64,000 nucleotides of DNA from Paguma larvata (GCA_030068075.1 CM057828.1:109288699-109352698); one strand, 5' to 3'; shown: positions 11,842 through 24,535, numbered from the stretch's first letter. A program made the numbers and translations. Notes: a model not told the origin generated them from the letters alone.

Positions 11842-12726
11842 TATCATAAGGAAATCTAGAGGAATGCTATACTATTTTTTTCCATTTTTATTTTTTGCCT
11901 TATTTTAGTAAGTGTAAGTATAAAATACACTAAATGCTCAAATACCAAATTATAATGCTTACTCGCTCTGCTGTATCACTATTGTTATGTAATAGGTTTC
12001 ATGTTAGTACATTCACGGAAATAGAACACGAAGACTGAAAACTGTGATAACCAGACTTGTTCCTTCCTACGGTTGGCGTTTCCTTCTATTAAAAGGAACG
12101 AGGCATCTTTTTGCCACTTTCAGTATGTGTCATTCGGAAGAGCAACAGTATCCTAAACAGACACAGTAAACAAGAAGTTAATAAATCTTAATTTAGATCT
12201 GTCACAGATTTTCTCAATTTGTCTGTTTTTGGATGTAGAGACTTCTGAAGCCTGAATGAAAATCTTTTTATCTCTCCTTGAATGTTCAGATACCTGAGAA
12301 AAGGAGCAAGCATATAAATAACTGATTTGGAAGCAGAGGGCACTGACATGTCTCAAGGGAGCCTTGGAACAGGATAGAGTAATTCTGAGTCTTTAAATGA
12401 GAGTCAGTACTTGATTAGACTTAGAGGAAACGTATTTTTTGTATTTAAGAGTTTTTTTTTAAAAAATTCCAAACTGAGAACTAGTTTTGATGAGAAAGAG
12501 AGATTGGAAAGGCTCTCAAAGGAGACTAAGAATCTTGGAAAACAAACTGCAGTTTTGGCTAGCATTAACTCTGTAGAATTCAAGTGCATTTACTAGATGA
12601 GTTTTGTTTCATGTACTTTGAAATATAAATAGAATGTTTTATATTTTTCTCTCTTGCAATGAGGATGTTTGAGGAGGTCAAGAGGAACAAAATTAAATTG
12701 CTTTTAAACTTAGCTGCTGATTTTTC

Positions 12727-12945
12727 CCTCTTTTTTTTTAAATTTTTTATCATTTATTTTTTGAGAGACAGAGACAGAGTGCAAGCGGGGGAAGGGCAGA
12801 GAGAGAGGGAGACACAGAATCTGAAGTAGGCTCCAGCCTCTAAGTTGTTAGCACAGAGCCGCATGCAGGACTTGAACCCCTGAACCGTGAGATCATGACT
12901 TGAGCCGAAGCTGGACATTTAACTGAGTGAGCCACCCAGGCACCT
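12727..12945 (-). mobile_element. Carnivore SINE, antisense
   Basis: Full-length copy with perfect 10-bp target-site duplication CTGATTTTTC at 12717-12726 and 12946-12955. Confidence 0.95.
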
Positions 12946-13096
12946 CTGATTTTTCTTTTAGATTAATGGTCTTTCATATGTATGTAAGATGTCAGGAAGT
13001 GGAAAGCATGCAAGGTATCGAGGTTATTTTTTGAATGGTGACTTTTAGAACCAATGGTAAGTTTAGTGAGGAGTTTCAGAAGAAAAGGGCTCTTAT

Positions 13097-13794
13097 TAGT
13101 ATTAGGGTTCTCAAGAGAAAAAGATCCAATAGGGTGTATGTCAGTATATATAAGAGATTTATTATAGGAATTGGCTCATGCGGTCATGGAGGCTAATCGG
13201 TCCCAAATCTGCTGTCTCCACTTGTAGAACCAGGGAAGCCAGCGTAATTTAGTCCAAGCTGAAGGTCTGTGGGCTGAGGAAGCCTGATGGTGTAAGTCCT
13301 TGTCTATATCTTAAAAAAAAAAAATTTTTTTTAATGCTTATTTTTGAGAGAGAGAGAGAGAGAGACCGGGCACTAGCAGGGGATGGGCAGAGAGAGGGAG
13401 ACACAGAATCCGAAGCAGGCTCCAGGCTCTCAGCTATCAGCACAGAGCTCGATGCAGGGCTCAGACTCACAGACTGCAAGATCCTGACCTGAGCCATAGT
13501 CGGATATTTAACTGACTGAGCCACCCAGACGCCCCTGTCCTTGTATGAGTCTTAACAGTCGAGAACAAAGAGAGTCATGCTAAGAAAGTGATTTTGCCCT
13601 TCCTCTGCCTTTTTGTTCTATTTAGGCCCTTAACAGATTTGGAGAATGCCAGCCTCCTTTGGTGAAGACAGTCTAAAGAATTAGACTGTCAGACATAGTC
13701 TGCTGATGTAAATGCTGATCTTCCAGAGACACCCAGATAGAATGTTTTTTCCAGCCCAGTCACGTTGACAAATAAAATTAATCGTCACAGTACC
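13097..13794 (-). mobile_element. Unnamed interspersed element, copy B (split by a SINE)
   Basis: Starts TATTAGGGTTCTCAAGAG and ends CCAGCCCAGTCACGTTGACA, the reverse complement of both ends of copy A (98-505). The body includes GGAATTGGCTCATGCGG and CCTTTTTGTTCTATTTAGG. A SINE at 13304-13536 interrupts it. The family is common in mammals but not named here. Confidence 0.7.
13304..13536 (-). mobile_element. Carnivore SINE nested in an older element
   Basis: Antisense SINE with 8-bp duplication GTCCTTGT at 13296-13303 and 13537-13544. It inserted into element copy B and so is younger than it. Contains a short (GA)n run. Confidence 0.93.
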
Positions 13795-13796
13795 CA

Positions 13797-14290
13797 AAAG
13801 AATTGAAAGCAAGGGCTTGAACAGATGTTTGTATGTCCATGTTTATAGCAGCATTATTTATAATAGCAAAAGGTAGAAGCAACCCGAGTTTCCATCAACA
13901 GATGAATAAACAGAATGTAGTATGTACATTCAGTGGGATACCAATCGACCTTAAAAAGGAAGGCAATTCTGACACCTGCCACAGCATGGATGAATTTTGA
14001 AGACAGAATGTTAGGTGAAATAAACCAGTCACAAAAAGACAAATAATGTATGATTCCATTACTAGAGTAGTCAGATTCATAGAGACAGAAAGTAGAATGT
14101 TGGTTACCAGGGGCTAGGAAGTGGGGGGATGGAGAGTTATTGTGTAATGTGTACAGAGTTTCGGTTTTGCAAGATGAAGAAAGTTCTGGAAATGGATGGT
14201 GATGATGGTTACAAAGAGAGAATGGCTGGGAATGATTACCTAGTGTCTAGACAGGCCTCCGTTTATGAAACTTTAGGATGAACTCGTTCA
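13797..14290 (+). mobile_element. L1 3' fragment (end of ORF2 and 3' UTR), sense, degenerate
   Basis: The sequence CATGTTTATAGCAGCATTAT, AGATGAATAAACAGAATGTA, AAGACAAATAATGTATGATT and GGTTACCAGGGGCTAGGAAG follows the familiar end of an L1MA-type ORF2 and the following UTR. It carries no intact frame. Confidence 0.85.
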
Positions 14291-15006
14291 AAGAGGTATT
14301 AGACTTTTGACTGCTTGTCATTATAGAACATTCTCATTCTGGCTCACCCATTTTACCTTTCCCTTCTCTACCTTGTCTTGTTTTATCCTTCAGCAACTTG
14401 GAGAATTTGCTAATAGTCTCATTGTGGCTTAATGAGGATTTTAAATATAAGGACAATGACTACATTTATCATTTAGAATGAAGCCAAAATATTTATGACT
14501 GTGAAGTAGCACTTCTTCCTCACCTACTCTCGATTTTATGGGTAAACTTAAAGTTTTGAATTTCGAACTCCGTGGGTATCATCAGTGTGTTCTTGCCTTT
14601 ATAGCTTAGGTTGTAGAATTTCCTAAAGATCATTCCAGAGCTGTTATATAGAATTAAAACTAATGGCCTTTTTCTCTTCCACAATTTTTTTCTTTTTAAT
14701 CTCACTTCAGAATAAATAAGAGAATACAGGTAAAACAAAACCAGCCATAATTCTATGAAATAAGTTACAAAACTTATAGTCTTGATTTTTTTCATGCATA
14801 TATGTGTGCATATATGTGTGAACATATGGATATATTTTTTACTTATGGGTTCATCTACGTGTGTCTAAATACCTATTTTGAATATCTTTTAAGGAATTTA
14901 GGGCTTGAATGTTTCTTGTTTTAGTGTAAAGTGATGGAAAATCATATACATTTGTTTATTTTGTATAGGAATAAGGTTTTCAATACAGCTTTGAGGATAT
15001 ACTTTA

Positions 15007-15215
15007 GGGGTGCCTGGGTGGCTCAGCTGGTTGAGCCTCCAACTTAGGCTTAGGTCATGATCTCACTGTCCATGAGTTCGAGCCTAGCGTTGGGCTTTGT
15101 GCTGACAGCTCAGAGCCTGGAGCCTGCTTCAGATTCTGTGTCTGCCTCCCTCTCTGCCTCTTGTTCTGTCTCTCTCTCTCAAAAATAAATGAAAGATTAA
15201 AAAAAATTTTAAAAA
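15007..15215 (+). mobile_element. Carnivore SINE, sense
   Basis: Begins GGGGTGCCTGGGTGGCTCAG and ends in an A-rich tail. Imperfect flanks GAGGATATACTTTA and GAGTATATTACTTTA. Confidence 0.94.
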
Positions 15216-16204
15216 GAGTATATTACTTTAAACCTTGTAAACTATACACTCAGTTTAGAATTAATATAATAGATTATCCAAGTACCTGTATTGTAGCTTT
15301 GTCATGTGGACTTGTTAACAAATTGGTACATGAGATAAATTAGAAACCCATTTATTTGGTTGTGTTCTTCTGAAGTGAAAATTTGTATTTTCCTTAGATA
15401 ATGAGTTCAGAGTAATTTACTTCAGAATCTTATTTTTGAAAATACAATAGTCATGAAAATGACAGGATGGTATGCCAACCATTTAAATGTGTACCATGTA
15501 ACTTCGGATTGATCTTGTATTTTTTTAAAATTTATTGTATTTTTGGCTATTACCAGAAACCTCAGTGTCTAAGCTTAAACTTGTACGTATATTAAATGCT
15601 TTCAACAAGTAAACCCAGATGCATTTTTTCCTCCATGGGTGATTGTACCATAAACTTTTTACTCTCTAGAAATTTCACAACAGAGTATTCTTTAGTCATC
15701 CTCTGAATGCTGATCATACAGTTACCATTCAGGTCCCTAGGGAGAGAGCTTTGTGATAGTGAATGGCAGCATACCAGGCCATTGCATGTTGCTTCATCAG
15801 TATAAATTAGCAGCTAAGTCTTGCTATTTCAGCATAATGTCCTAGTGGAGAATTTTGTTCGCTTAACTGACCAAGGACAAGCATATCTGGTTGAGTACTT
15901 TCAACCCAATAATGAGGTTTCGTCAATAAATATTAGTTCTTAGCTGTTTCATTTACCTTTCTATTTCTTTAAATATCCTATGTATTAGGAAAGCAATTTT
16001 TGGGAAAATTATCAATGTTTGAGTCAGGGCTTGAGAGGGCATCTTTAGTTTATTCATTTGTTTCTAGACTTTGAAAATACAGTGTGATTAATACATCTTG
16101 CTCTAAACTCTTGGGGGCCTTCAAGTTTAGTTAGAGAGACTGAAAAATAACAACTAACTATAGTATAGTGTGATGGGGACTGTAGTAGAGGTGGATATAA
16201 AACG

Positions 16205-16640
16205 CTATAGGTTCATACTATCTAATACGGTAGCCAATTGCCATGTGTTGTTATTGAGCATTTGAATGTGGCTAATAAGACTGAGGAACTGAATTTTAGT
16301 TTCAGTTATTATAAGTTAAATTTAAAAACTGATATAGAATAATTTGCATATGTGAATTTGTTTTTTCAGTTGTAAATTTTATGATACCTAAATACAGATC
16401 AAGTACTTTGAAATTTAGGATCTAAATTGAGATATGCTCTAAAATACTATAGTTTAAAGATGTAGAATTTTTATATTGACAATATGATAAAATACTAGTA
16501 TTTTGGATATATTGTGCTAAATGAGTATATTATTAGAATTCACTTCACGTCTTTTCTTTTTGCCTTTTTAATGTGGCTACCAGAACATTTTAAATGACCT
16601 ACCCGGCTCTCAGTATGTTTGTATTAGTGCTCCTGTAGAT
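16205..16640 (+). mobile_element. hAT-Charlie-type MITE fossil (MER58-like)
   Basis: TACGGTAGCCAATTGCCATG, TTGAGCATTTGAATGTGGCT and GACTGAGGAACTGAATTTT at one end, and TAATGTGGCTACCAGAACAT near the other, match a MER58-like element in memory. Family assignment is tentative. Confidence 0.6.
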
Positions 16641-17574
16641 CCATGGGAAACGGTGCATTCTGCATTGAGGAATAGAGGAGCATCTCAGAGAGAAAGTGAC
16701 CTTTGAACCAGCTCGTTACGGTTTTATATATGGTTTACTGGTTGGTGATTAGGGACAGGATATCCCAGATAGAAGGATAAAGAAATATTTGAAGGTAATG
16801 GTTGGAGGTGGGGGCATAGCATGACATTCATAATAGATGTGTGAGTAACATGGGGTTTTGGAGCAAAGAATATAAACAGAATGAAAATAAATGAGGCAGA
16901 AAAGATTGTTTGGGACTGGAGTGTTTAAGAGTCTTAAATTCTCTGCTGGGTATTTGAACTTCTTTTATAGTCAATGAACTATTCATTGATGATTTTAAAA
17001 GCAGGTGAGTAACAAGACCAGATTTGTGTTTTTAGAGAATCATTATTGGTCCTATGAAAGACGGATTGGACAAGGTGAAGACATAGAGGCAGTTGACCCC
17101 CAAGGGTGCTTGTAGTCATTTAGCAAAATAGATGAAAAGGACCTAGACTAAGGTCTTAGGGTAAGAGGGGAAAGAATTTAAGGTATATTAGGAAGAATTC
17201 ATGGAATGTTTTGGAGTAAAGAAAAGAGACACAAGATGAATTTGAAATTTCTGGTTGAATAGCTTATGACGCTGTTATTTGAATTGGCAAATATTCAAAG
17301 ATACGTGTTACAGAAAAAAAAAAGTTTAGGAAGAAGATGTAAGGAATTTAAAGTATGTGTGAAGGATCCATGGTAGTAGGTCTTGTAGGTCTTTCAAAAT
17401 TACATGTCTGTCATAAATGACCTAAACGGGAGGGAAGTGGATGTTAGACAGGGAGTTTGATTTTATTGAAGCAGGTAAGACTTCCCAAGGAGACTATAAA
17501 AACAGGAGTAAGGAGTTAATTTCAGTGTATGGATTCCATGATAACTTCCTTAGTTATATGAAAGTAATTTTCAT

Positions 17575-17790
17575 TAAGGGGCGTATTGAGTGCTTACTAT
17601 GTGCAGGTGCTATATCGGGCACTGTGGATGAAGAGATAAGCAAGGCAAACATTTCTGCCTTGAAGATCATCAAGTTTTAGAAGGAAAGGCAGACAGGTAA
17701 ATCTGGGATCATAGCACAGTTACGGCACAGTAAGCCTGTAGGAAGAGATGCATGCGAGGGTACAATAGAGAATTATTGAAAGAGATATGG
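17575..17790 (-). mobile_element. L2 3' remnant, antisense
   Basis: TATTGAGTGCTTACTATGTG, GGGCACTGTGGATGAAGAGA and TGCCTTGAAGATCATCAAGT are the reversed L2 3' end. A 79-codon open frame at 17441-17680 overlaps it and is not taken as a gene. Confidence 0.75.
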
Positions 17791-18519
17791 ACTTATTTTT
17801 TGTGTGTGTGGGCTTAACTTTTAAGGGGAAATAGGTCTTTTGTTCTTGGCAAATCTTTCACATGTGATAAACTTCCTAATTGTACACAGCCTTATGACTA
17901 TGTCTATATGGGTCCCTTTTACTGTGTCAGCTCTTATCTGTCCACTCTCTGATTATCTTTACCTCCCAGTGATTTTAGTTTGCAGCACCATACATGTGCA
18001 CTGTTGTCATTTGGCATCTGGTTTTGCAGGTCAGTAGCACAGAAATGACTTCATCAGTATGTTTGTTTATGGCTTCATAGAAATAAGCCTTTATGGGGAC
18101 TCACAGCTCTCCTACTTGTGGCCTGCATTCTTACTGTCTGGGGAGAGGCAGAAATGGTGACAGATCTCTGATTTGGGAAGTGGTTGTTGAGATGGTCTGT
18201 TAAGGTGATCCACGGGGAGGAGAAGAGGATGGAAACAAGATGAAAGATGAGCAGCTAAAAAGTTTTAGTATAGGAATATAAGGTGTCACACCCTAGAGGA
18301 ATTCAGCAACCTTGAGTGCAATAAATAGGAAAAAAAAATACAGAAAAGAGGTTTTTTGTTTTTAACCATGAAAATATTTATTAAAGCTTTTCACAGTACT
18401 GACTTCCCTTAGCTACCAGCTATGTTTCATCATGGAAAGGCTGCTTTTTATTTCGTTTTGTTATTTTAGCTGAAATCTGATTTTGAGTGTACTTGGAGTG
18501 TCCTTCAGCACTTTCTTTG

Positions 18520-18810
18520 ACCTCCTTGGCTTCCCTCTGCTTCCCTTTATAGATCCAGTTAAACCTGTGCTGTGAACCTTTCTTCAACACCATGTCTCAC
18601 CGTCTGCTCCTTGTTTATTGCCACCTTTTCTTTGTGCTCCTAGAGTATCCCATACACATAGCTTTCTGTAGCACTTAGCTCATGCCATTGGAATAATTTT
18701 ATTATGTCCCTTCCTCTTTACTGGGTTGCTGTCCCTTAAGGATAGGGACTGTCATAATTTCATCTCCCATCCAGCTCGTAATTAGTTCTTAAATGTTAGT
18801 TAAGTAAAAT
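18520..18810 (+). mobile_element. L2 remnant, sense
   Basis: TTCTGTAGCACTTAGCTCAT, GGATAGGGACTGTCATAATT and the terminal TTAGTTCTTAAATGTTAGTT follow the L2 3' region. Confidence 0.7.
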
Positions 18811-18884
18811 CATAGAAATTGTCAGTATACTATATAGACACTGAAATCTTAATGCAGGCATGCTTTAAGATATAAACATTAGAG

Positions 18885-19088
18885 GGGCACCTGGGTGGCT
18901 TGGTGGGTTAAGCAATCTGGCTTTTGGTTTTGGCTCAGGTCCTGATCTTACAGTTCATGAGTTCCAGCCCCACATTGGGCTTTGTGCTGATGGTGTGGAG
19001 CCTGCTGGGGATTCTCTCCCTCTTTCTCTCTGCCCTCTCTGGCTCGTGTTGCCTGCCTCTCTTAAATAACTAAAACTTAAAAAAAAAA
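18885..19088 (+). mobile_element. Carnivore SINE, sense
   Basis: Begins GGGGCACCTGGGTGGCTTGG and ends with a poly(A) run. Flanks GATATAAACAT and GATAAACAT are similar. Confidence 0.93.
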
Positions 19089-19269
19089 GATAAACATGAA
19101 AGCTTTTAAGTTTTTATTTTAAAATTATCAAACAAAAGGTAATATATGTTTTTCTCCCTAAAATTAGGCTTCGAGTGAATAGATTTCTTTTAGAAAGTAA
19201 CATTTTCCAGCTAAAATTGACACGCAATTTTCAGTTGTGAAACTAAAAACAGAATTTACCACGTATTTT

Positions 19270-19478
19270 ATTGTTTATTATTATTATTTCTTAATGTTTT
19301 TTATTTTTGAGAGAGAGTGCATGACAAAGCGTGAGTGGCAGAGAGAGAGGGAGACACAGGATGTGAAGCAGGCTCCAGGCTCTGAGCTGTCAGCACATAG
19401 CCCTAGAACTCACAGACTGAGAGACCATGACCTGAGCCCAAGTTGGATGCTTAACTGATTGAGCCACCCAGGCACCTC
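19270..19478 (-). mobile_element. Carnivore SINE, antisense
   Basis: Ends TTGAGCCACCCAGGCACCTC. Flanks TTACCACGTATTTT (19256-19269) and TTACCGGTATTTT (19479-19491) look like a decayed target-site duplication. Confidence 0.93.
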
Positions 19479-20594
19479 TTACCGGTATTTTCACTGAATG
19501 TCAGGTTATTGGCTATTTTTTGTCCTCTATTCTGTTGACTGGACCAATGTTAAGATAATTGTAAGTAAGGTAGTGTTTAAGCAGGTAAATCCCCAAAGGC
19601 ATATAAATGTCTCCTCTCCACATCAGTGAAAATAGAGTTAAAAAATAATTTAAATTTTGTTTTGGAGTCCAATACTTTGGTGTTTTGTTTTACCCAAAAC
19701 GACATCAGAAATATGATGATAGGCTGAATATTCAATTATATTATTAAATAGTAGTATAAAGATAAGCATATTTATATAAAGAATATTTATATTTATGTAC
19801 TTATATAAATTCATTATTTTTGCTATTATTATGAAGGTAGATACTAAGTATTAGTACTTAGTAGCTATGCTATTTAAGAAACAAGAGGCGTAGCTCCTCA
19901 GTTAATACATATTCTGCCATTCTCTGAAGTTTATTTAAGAAGCAGTACTTTAACTAATGTTAAAAAGTAAAAAGAGAACAAATCTCCAAGTTTTGGGTAT
20001 TAAAAAAGTAAGGATTCAGGTAGAGTCTAAGTTTAAAGTTACCTTCTTATATATATATATGGTTCCCCAGATTTTTCTTTCTGTGCGTAGTGGGAAGACT
20101 ATTTTAGTCTATGTATAGACAAAGTGGAACAGGCCAAGTCTTTTTTTAAATATAAAATTGGGTCATGTGCAGAGGTACTAGTCCCAATTCAGTTGTTAAT
20201 TAATGACAGATATGGCCCATAAAATTAACTTTGTTTCTTTGCTCTCCTTTTAAAGATATTTTTTGTATTAAAAATCACTTATTTTTGTTGTCTACAACTC
20301 ATGAACAGGGTTCTTTGTTCAGTTTGAGTGCACAGTACATAAGTTTTATAAATATTAGAAAACTAATTTTTTATGTGATTCATATATTAGAAGTAGTTCT
20401 TGTTGCTTATTCTTTTAATTCTTTGACTTATCTGCAGATTAAGAAACAACTGGTGGTGTGGACTTGAGAATTGTCTTTAAGCTTTTTAGAATGTGAATTT
20501 ATTGGACCAAGGGGACCAGTTTGCCCTGAATCCATTCAAGAAGATGCAATTTTATGTGTGTTCCAAACAACAGGATCCCATAGAGTACTTAAAA

Positions 20595-20735
20595 ATACAG
20601 AGTCTTGACTACCACTCCCCAGTGTCTCTGGGATATGACTCAGAATTTTAAGTTTTAAAAAGCATTCCTAAATGAGTCTGAAATAGATCATCCTTTGAGC
20701 ACCTGTTAAGAAACACTAGTTTACATAGTGTTAAT
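20595..20735 (+). mobile_element. Possible hAT-type MITE fossil
   Basis: AAATACAGAGTCTTGACTACC, GACTCAGAATTTTAAG, and CTTTGAGCACCTGTTAAGAAACACTAG resemble a diverged mammalian DNA-transposon MITE. Evidence is weak. Confidence 0.4.
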
Positions 20736-20814
20736 ACTGTTGCTGTCACTTTTATGAATCCCTGGACTAGGTGCCCCAGATTATTGAGCAAAGTAAAATT
20801 GAGAAGTAAAGCAG

Positions 20815-21420
20815 ATAAAAAATCATACATAATCCTATTATCTAGAGAAAAATGACAATGTTTAGTTGGTTTTTCTTCATACTTAAAACTTTTTAGTTGG
20901 AGCCTAGTTGGAAGTTACAAGCAGCTTTATATTCTGCTATTCTCATTAACCTTAAATTTTATCATGTTATTAAAAATCATTAACATTTTCAGTGACTAAA
21001 AAAAACACATATTATTGCCTCCATAGATCATTATTTACTTAACCATTCCTTTGTTCCTTGATGTTTAGGTGATTTCTAATTTATTTCTGATAAATAACAT
21101 TGGAATGAACATCTTTGTGGGAAAAACTTTTTTCTATACTTAGGATTCCACCCTCCTCCCCAGAGGCTCAGGGTTCTAAAAATATTTTTAAAAGCTTCTG
21201 AAACATACTTGCCAAACTGTTTGCCAAAAAGGTTCAGCTAATTAAAGTCACCAGCAGTAAACTGAAGCTCTTACATTTTACCTTCACCAGCCTTGAGTTG
21301 AGTGTTTGTTAAGAAAATTTAAAAAAGAGTATTTTTGGTTCACTAGACAAAATGGTGTATAATTACTTACATTCCTCTTTATAGTTAATCTGTGTTTGGT
21401 TTATATGTAAAATTAGTTTG
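20815..21420 (-). mobile_element. Ancient L1 (L1M-type) fragment, antisense
   Basis: CATTGGAATGAACATCTTTGTGG, CCAAACTGTTTGCCAAAAAG and the following text match the reversed late L1M 3' region. Highly diverged. Confidence 0.6.
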
Positions 21421-21899
21421 ATATTTTATACTATTTTTTCCATTAAGAATTTATATTTTTAAAAGTTCCTGAGGAAAATTCTTAGTATTTTTATTAATAC
21501 TCTCATGTCTGGCAAAAAGAAACTGGGTATGTTTATTATCAACTGGTCAAACCATTGAGAAAAACTGAAGAGAACTGCCTTTTCTCTAAGGCATTTCCTT
21601 AGAGATCACTGAGTCCTCTTCGGTTCTCTTTCTATATACTTTGTAAGTTAAAGTATAAGCTGACTTTATGTAGTTAATTCTCAATTTAGAAAACAAAAGT
21701 CTTCTAGAAACGGTTTCTGATAGCAGGTGAGCAACATTTCAAATGAACATCTGTCAAAAATTTTAACCAGTAGTAAGAATGTGAAATGTTAAAATTTTAC
21801 TGTTCATCGACAGTAAACCTCTTCCAACTACATGTTCTTCTATTTAAAATTACTATTATGTTTCTCAATTTCAGACATAACTCTCCTTGATTTCTTAGT

Positions 21900-22315
21900 T
21901 TATCAATTTTGAAGAACACCAACAAAATTTGGAGATGCCCTGGAAAAATTAGGGACCATTCTCCTAATGGTCCAAATATTTGATATTTATATTATTTTGA
22001 TTTTCTGTATTTTTTCCTTTGTTATATTAAGTAAGAACTGTATCCCTTTATCTCTGTCCTGTTTAGTCACTGAAACTGTATGGGTTTCCCCTTCCTGTGC
22101 TGATTTCTGGAAACTACCTCCAGGCAGAAAGCCTTGGAGTGGTGAGGGCGCACCTCGCTTGTTTCTCCTCTCTGGAGGTCACAGTCCTGCACTGCTTGTT
22201 GTTACAATGCCTGAAAATACCTCTTTTCTGTATCTTATTCCCTTTTGTAGTTGTTGCTGGCAGGGAGATAATTTGGGATCCTCATGGCTGGAAGTTTAAG
22301 TCTTTAATGACTCCT
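21900..22315 (-). mobile_element. Ancient L1 fragment, antisense
   Basis: TACAATGCCTGAAAATACC, TTTTGTAGTTGTTGCTGGCA and CATGGCTGGAAGTTTAAGTC are reminiscent of an old L1 3' segment in reverse. Two overlapping open frames of 110 and 73 codons lie here; I treat them as chance. Confidence 0.5.
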
Positions 22316-22719
22316 TAGTTGTTAAATCTAATGATTGTTCCAGAGCCCTTATATCGAACTCTTTGGAATGATACTGTCATATTCCCCTTCTTTTGAAATT
22401 TTCTTCTCTTGATTTTTTAAATCCTTTTCCTGTTTAACTCTTCTATTTCTGACCTTCCTTTCTTCCTTTTTTTATTAGGTCCTCTAACTTTGGTACATTA
22501 ATGATAGTAATGGCAATAATAATTATAATAACAACACTAGAGGTCACCACATCAAACTCTGTGCTCACTTTATACCTGTATTCACATTTTAATTCAGAAA
22601 GTAACTGCTTAGTATTCTCCAGAGCTCTGTTTTCCTCCTCCTCACATTCTGTATACTCAACTGTCTTAAGTTATTGGCCCCACCTGTACGCTGATGACTT
22701 ACATTTATATTTTTAGCCC

Positions 22720-23290
22720 TGATTTCTGTACTGAACTCCCCATCCTTATATCCAACAATCTGTGAGTTAATGTAACCTCATTCTTTCTTCAGCCTGGCCT
22801 GCTGCTCCATCCATCCTCGTCTCATTGTCACTTTCTTCATCTTCTATCTGTGCCTTTGTACCAGCCTAACTGTGCTCTGCCTCTTCTTGTTTTCCTCTGC
22901 GATATTCCTAAATTTTAAATCAGAACGTACTTCTTGCCTTAAAGTCTTCAACCCTCCTTGTTCTGTCCTTGCTTCTCCCTACGTCTCCCTCTTGCTGCTC
23001 TTTTTACGTACTCTAGGAGTCCAGCATCCCTTGACTGTACCATGCTTTTTTAGTGTCATCTCCTGTATCCCAGCTTTACCTGGCTGACTCTTATGTATTC
23101 ATTTCTAGAACTCAGTCACTTGTTTCCAGGTCTTTTTCCTTTTAGCTCCTGCAGCATCCCATGTGTAGCTCTAGAGTCTTGTTGATTATGCACTTAAATG
23201 AGCTTTTGTTTCAGTTTCTTTTGCTGTATCATGAAGTCTTAGAAGATTTTTTAGTTCATGGTTGCAACCTGAGCACCTAGCTAAGTACTT
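22720..23290 (+). mobile_element. Possible L2 remnant, sense
   Basis: Pyrimidine-rich text such as CTTAAAGTCTTCAACCCTCC and TCTCCCTACGTCTCCCTCTT has L2 character but is too diverged to be sure. Confidence 0.4.
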
Positions 23291-23319
23291 GACTCCCAAT
23301 TAATTTTTAGGTAGTTTCT

Positions 23320-23380
23320 TTTTTTAATATACTTTTTTTTGTTTATTTTTGAGAGAGGGAGAGAACATGAGCAGGAGAGG

Positions 23381-23422
<42 letters not shown>

Positions 23423-23547
23423 CCCAAGCAGTCTGCACTGTCAGCGTAGAGTCCAGTGCAGAGCTCGAACTCACAAATCGGCGAGATCATGACCTGAGCC
23501 GAAATCAAGAATTGGATGCTTAACTGACTGAGCCACCTAGGCACCAC
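23320..23547 (-). mobile_element. Carnivore SINE, antisense, with expanded (GA)n
   Basis: Perfect 12-bp target-site duplication TAGGTAGTTTCT at 23308-23319 and 23548-23559. The CT-rich segment is expanded into (GA)n at about 23387-23421. Confidence 0.95.
23387..23421 (+). repeat. (GA)n microsatellite within SINE
   Basis: Pure GA dinucleotide run of about 17 units, likely polymorphic in length. Confidence 0.92.
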
Positions 23548-23704
23548 TAGGTAGTTTCTGACTTAAATGTGACACAACTGTCCATCCTTTCCCAAGACAA
23601 GAAATATGGATGTTTTTCTAGTTTCTTCTCTCTTTATCACATGTAGCCAGTTCCAAGTCCTTGAATTTTGCTTTCACTTGGGCATTATATGTTTGCATTT
23701 TTTT

Positions 23705-23800
23705 GTTCACATGTTTGTTCATTGAACAGATTTCATTAAGTACCACCACTGTGTGCTGGGCAGTGTACTAACTATACTGCTTGCTGGACATCGCATTGAA
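23705..23800 (-). mobile_element. L2 3'-end remnant, antisense
   Basis: TTCATTAAGTACCACCACTG and TGTGCTGGGCAGTGTACTAA match the reversed L2 terminus. Confidence 0.6.
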
Positions 23801-24314
23801 TTTGTAGAATTTATACATTAATTTTTATAGAAATCACATGTTTACAAGTTTGCATTTTCCATTTAGAAACAGATTTATCTGAATAGATAAATATAATTTT
23901 AGGTACCTGAGGAAGGTTTTATGAGTACGAATTCCTCATTTGGTTTTGTACATTTTTTTTAAAGCTTATGTTCTTTCCCTGTTGTGAGTGAGATTTTTTA
24001 CATTGTTACATTTTCCACTTTGTCATTGCTCATGTGTGAGAAACTGATCAGATGATCTTTTATCTGGCCAGCTTAATTAAATTTCTTAGTAGTATTTATG
24101 GACTTGGGTTTCCAGATGTTTTTTATGTCATTGACAGATAATCAGGTTTTTTTTTTCTCTAGGTATTTATGAGTTTAATTTTTTTTTTTGTATCTTAGTA
24201 CGTTGCTTAGAAGCTCTAGTACAATGTTGAATAAAAGTAGTGATACTTGACATCCTTGTTTTATTCGTTTAATGAAAATGCTTCTTATCCTTGCTAACTG
24301 TGATATTTATTTTA

Positions 24315-24535
24315 TTTTATTAGAGTTAAAAAAATTTTAATGTTTATTTTTGACAGAAAGAGAACACATGGGGGAGGGGCAGGGAGAGGGAGACACAGAA
24401 TCTGAAGCAGGCTCCAAGCTCTGAGCTGCCAGCACAGAGTCCGATGCAGGGCTTGAACGCATGAACCGTGAGATTATGACCTGAGTCGAAGTCAGATGCT
24501 TAACCAACTGTGATGGTTGCACCACCCAAGCACCC
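24315..24535 (-). mobile_element. Carnivore SINE nested in L1, antisense
   Basis: Long duplication CTGTGATATTTATTTTA (24298-24314) and CTGTGATGTTTATTTTA (24536-24552), 16 of 17 identical. A short insertion TGATGGTTGC lies in the head, next to CCACCC. Confidence 0.94.

Noticed and set aside
17441..17680. 79-codon + strand open frame
   Set aside because: It overlaps a reversed L2 end and has no domain.
21967..22318. Two overlapping + strand open frames of 110 and 73 codons
   Set aside because: The sequence resembles a reversed old L1 segment; the frames overlap in different registers and have no recognisable domain.
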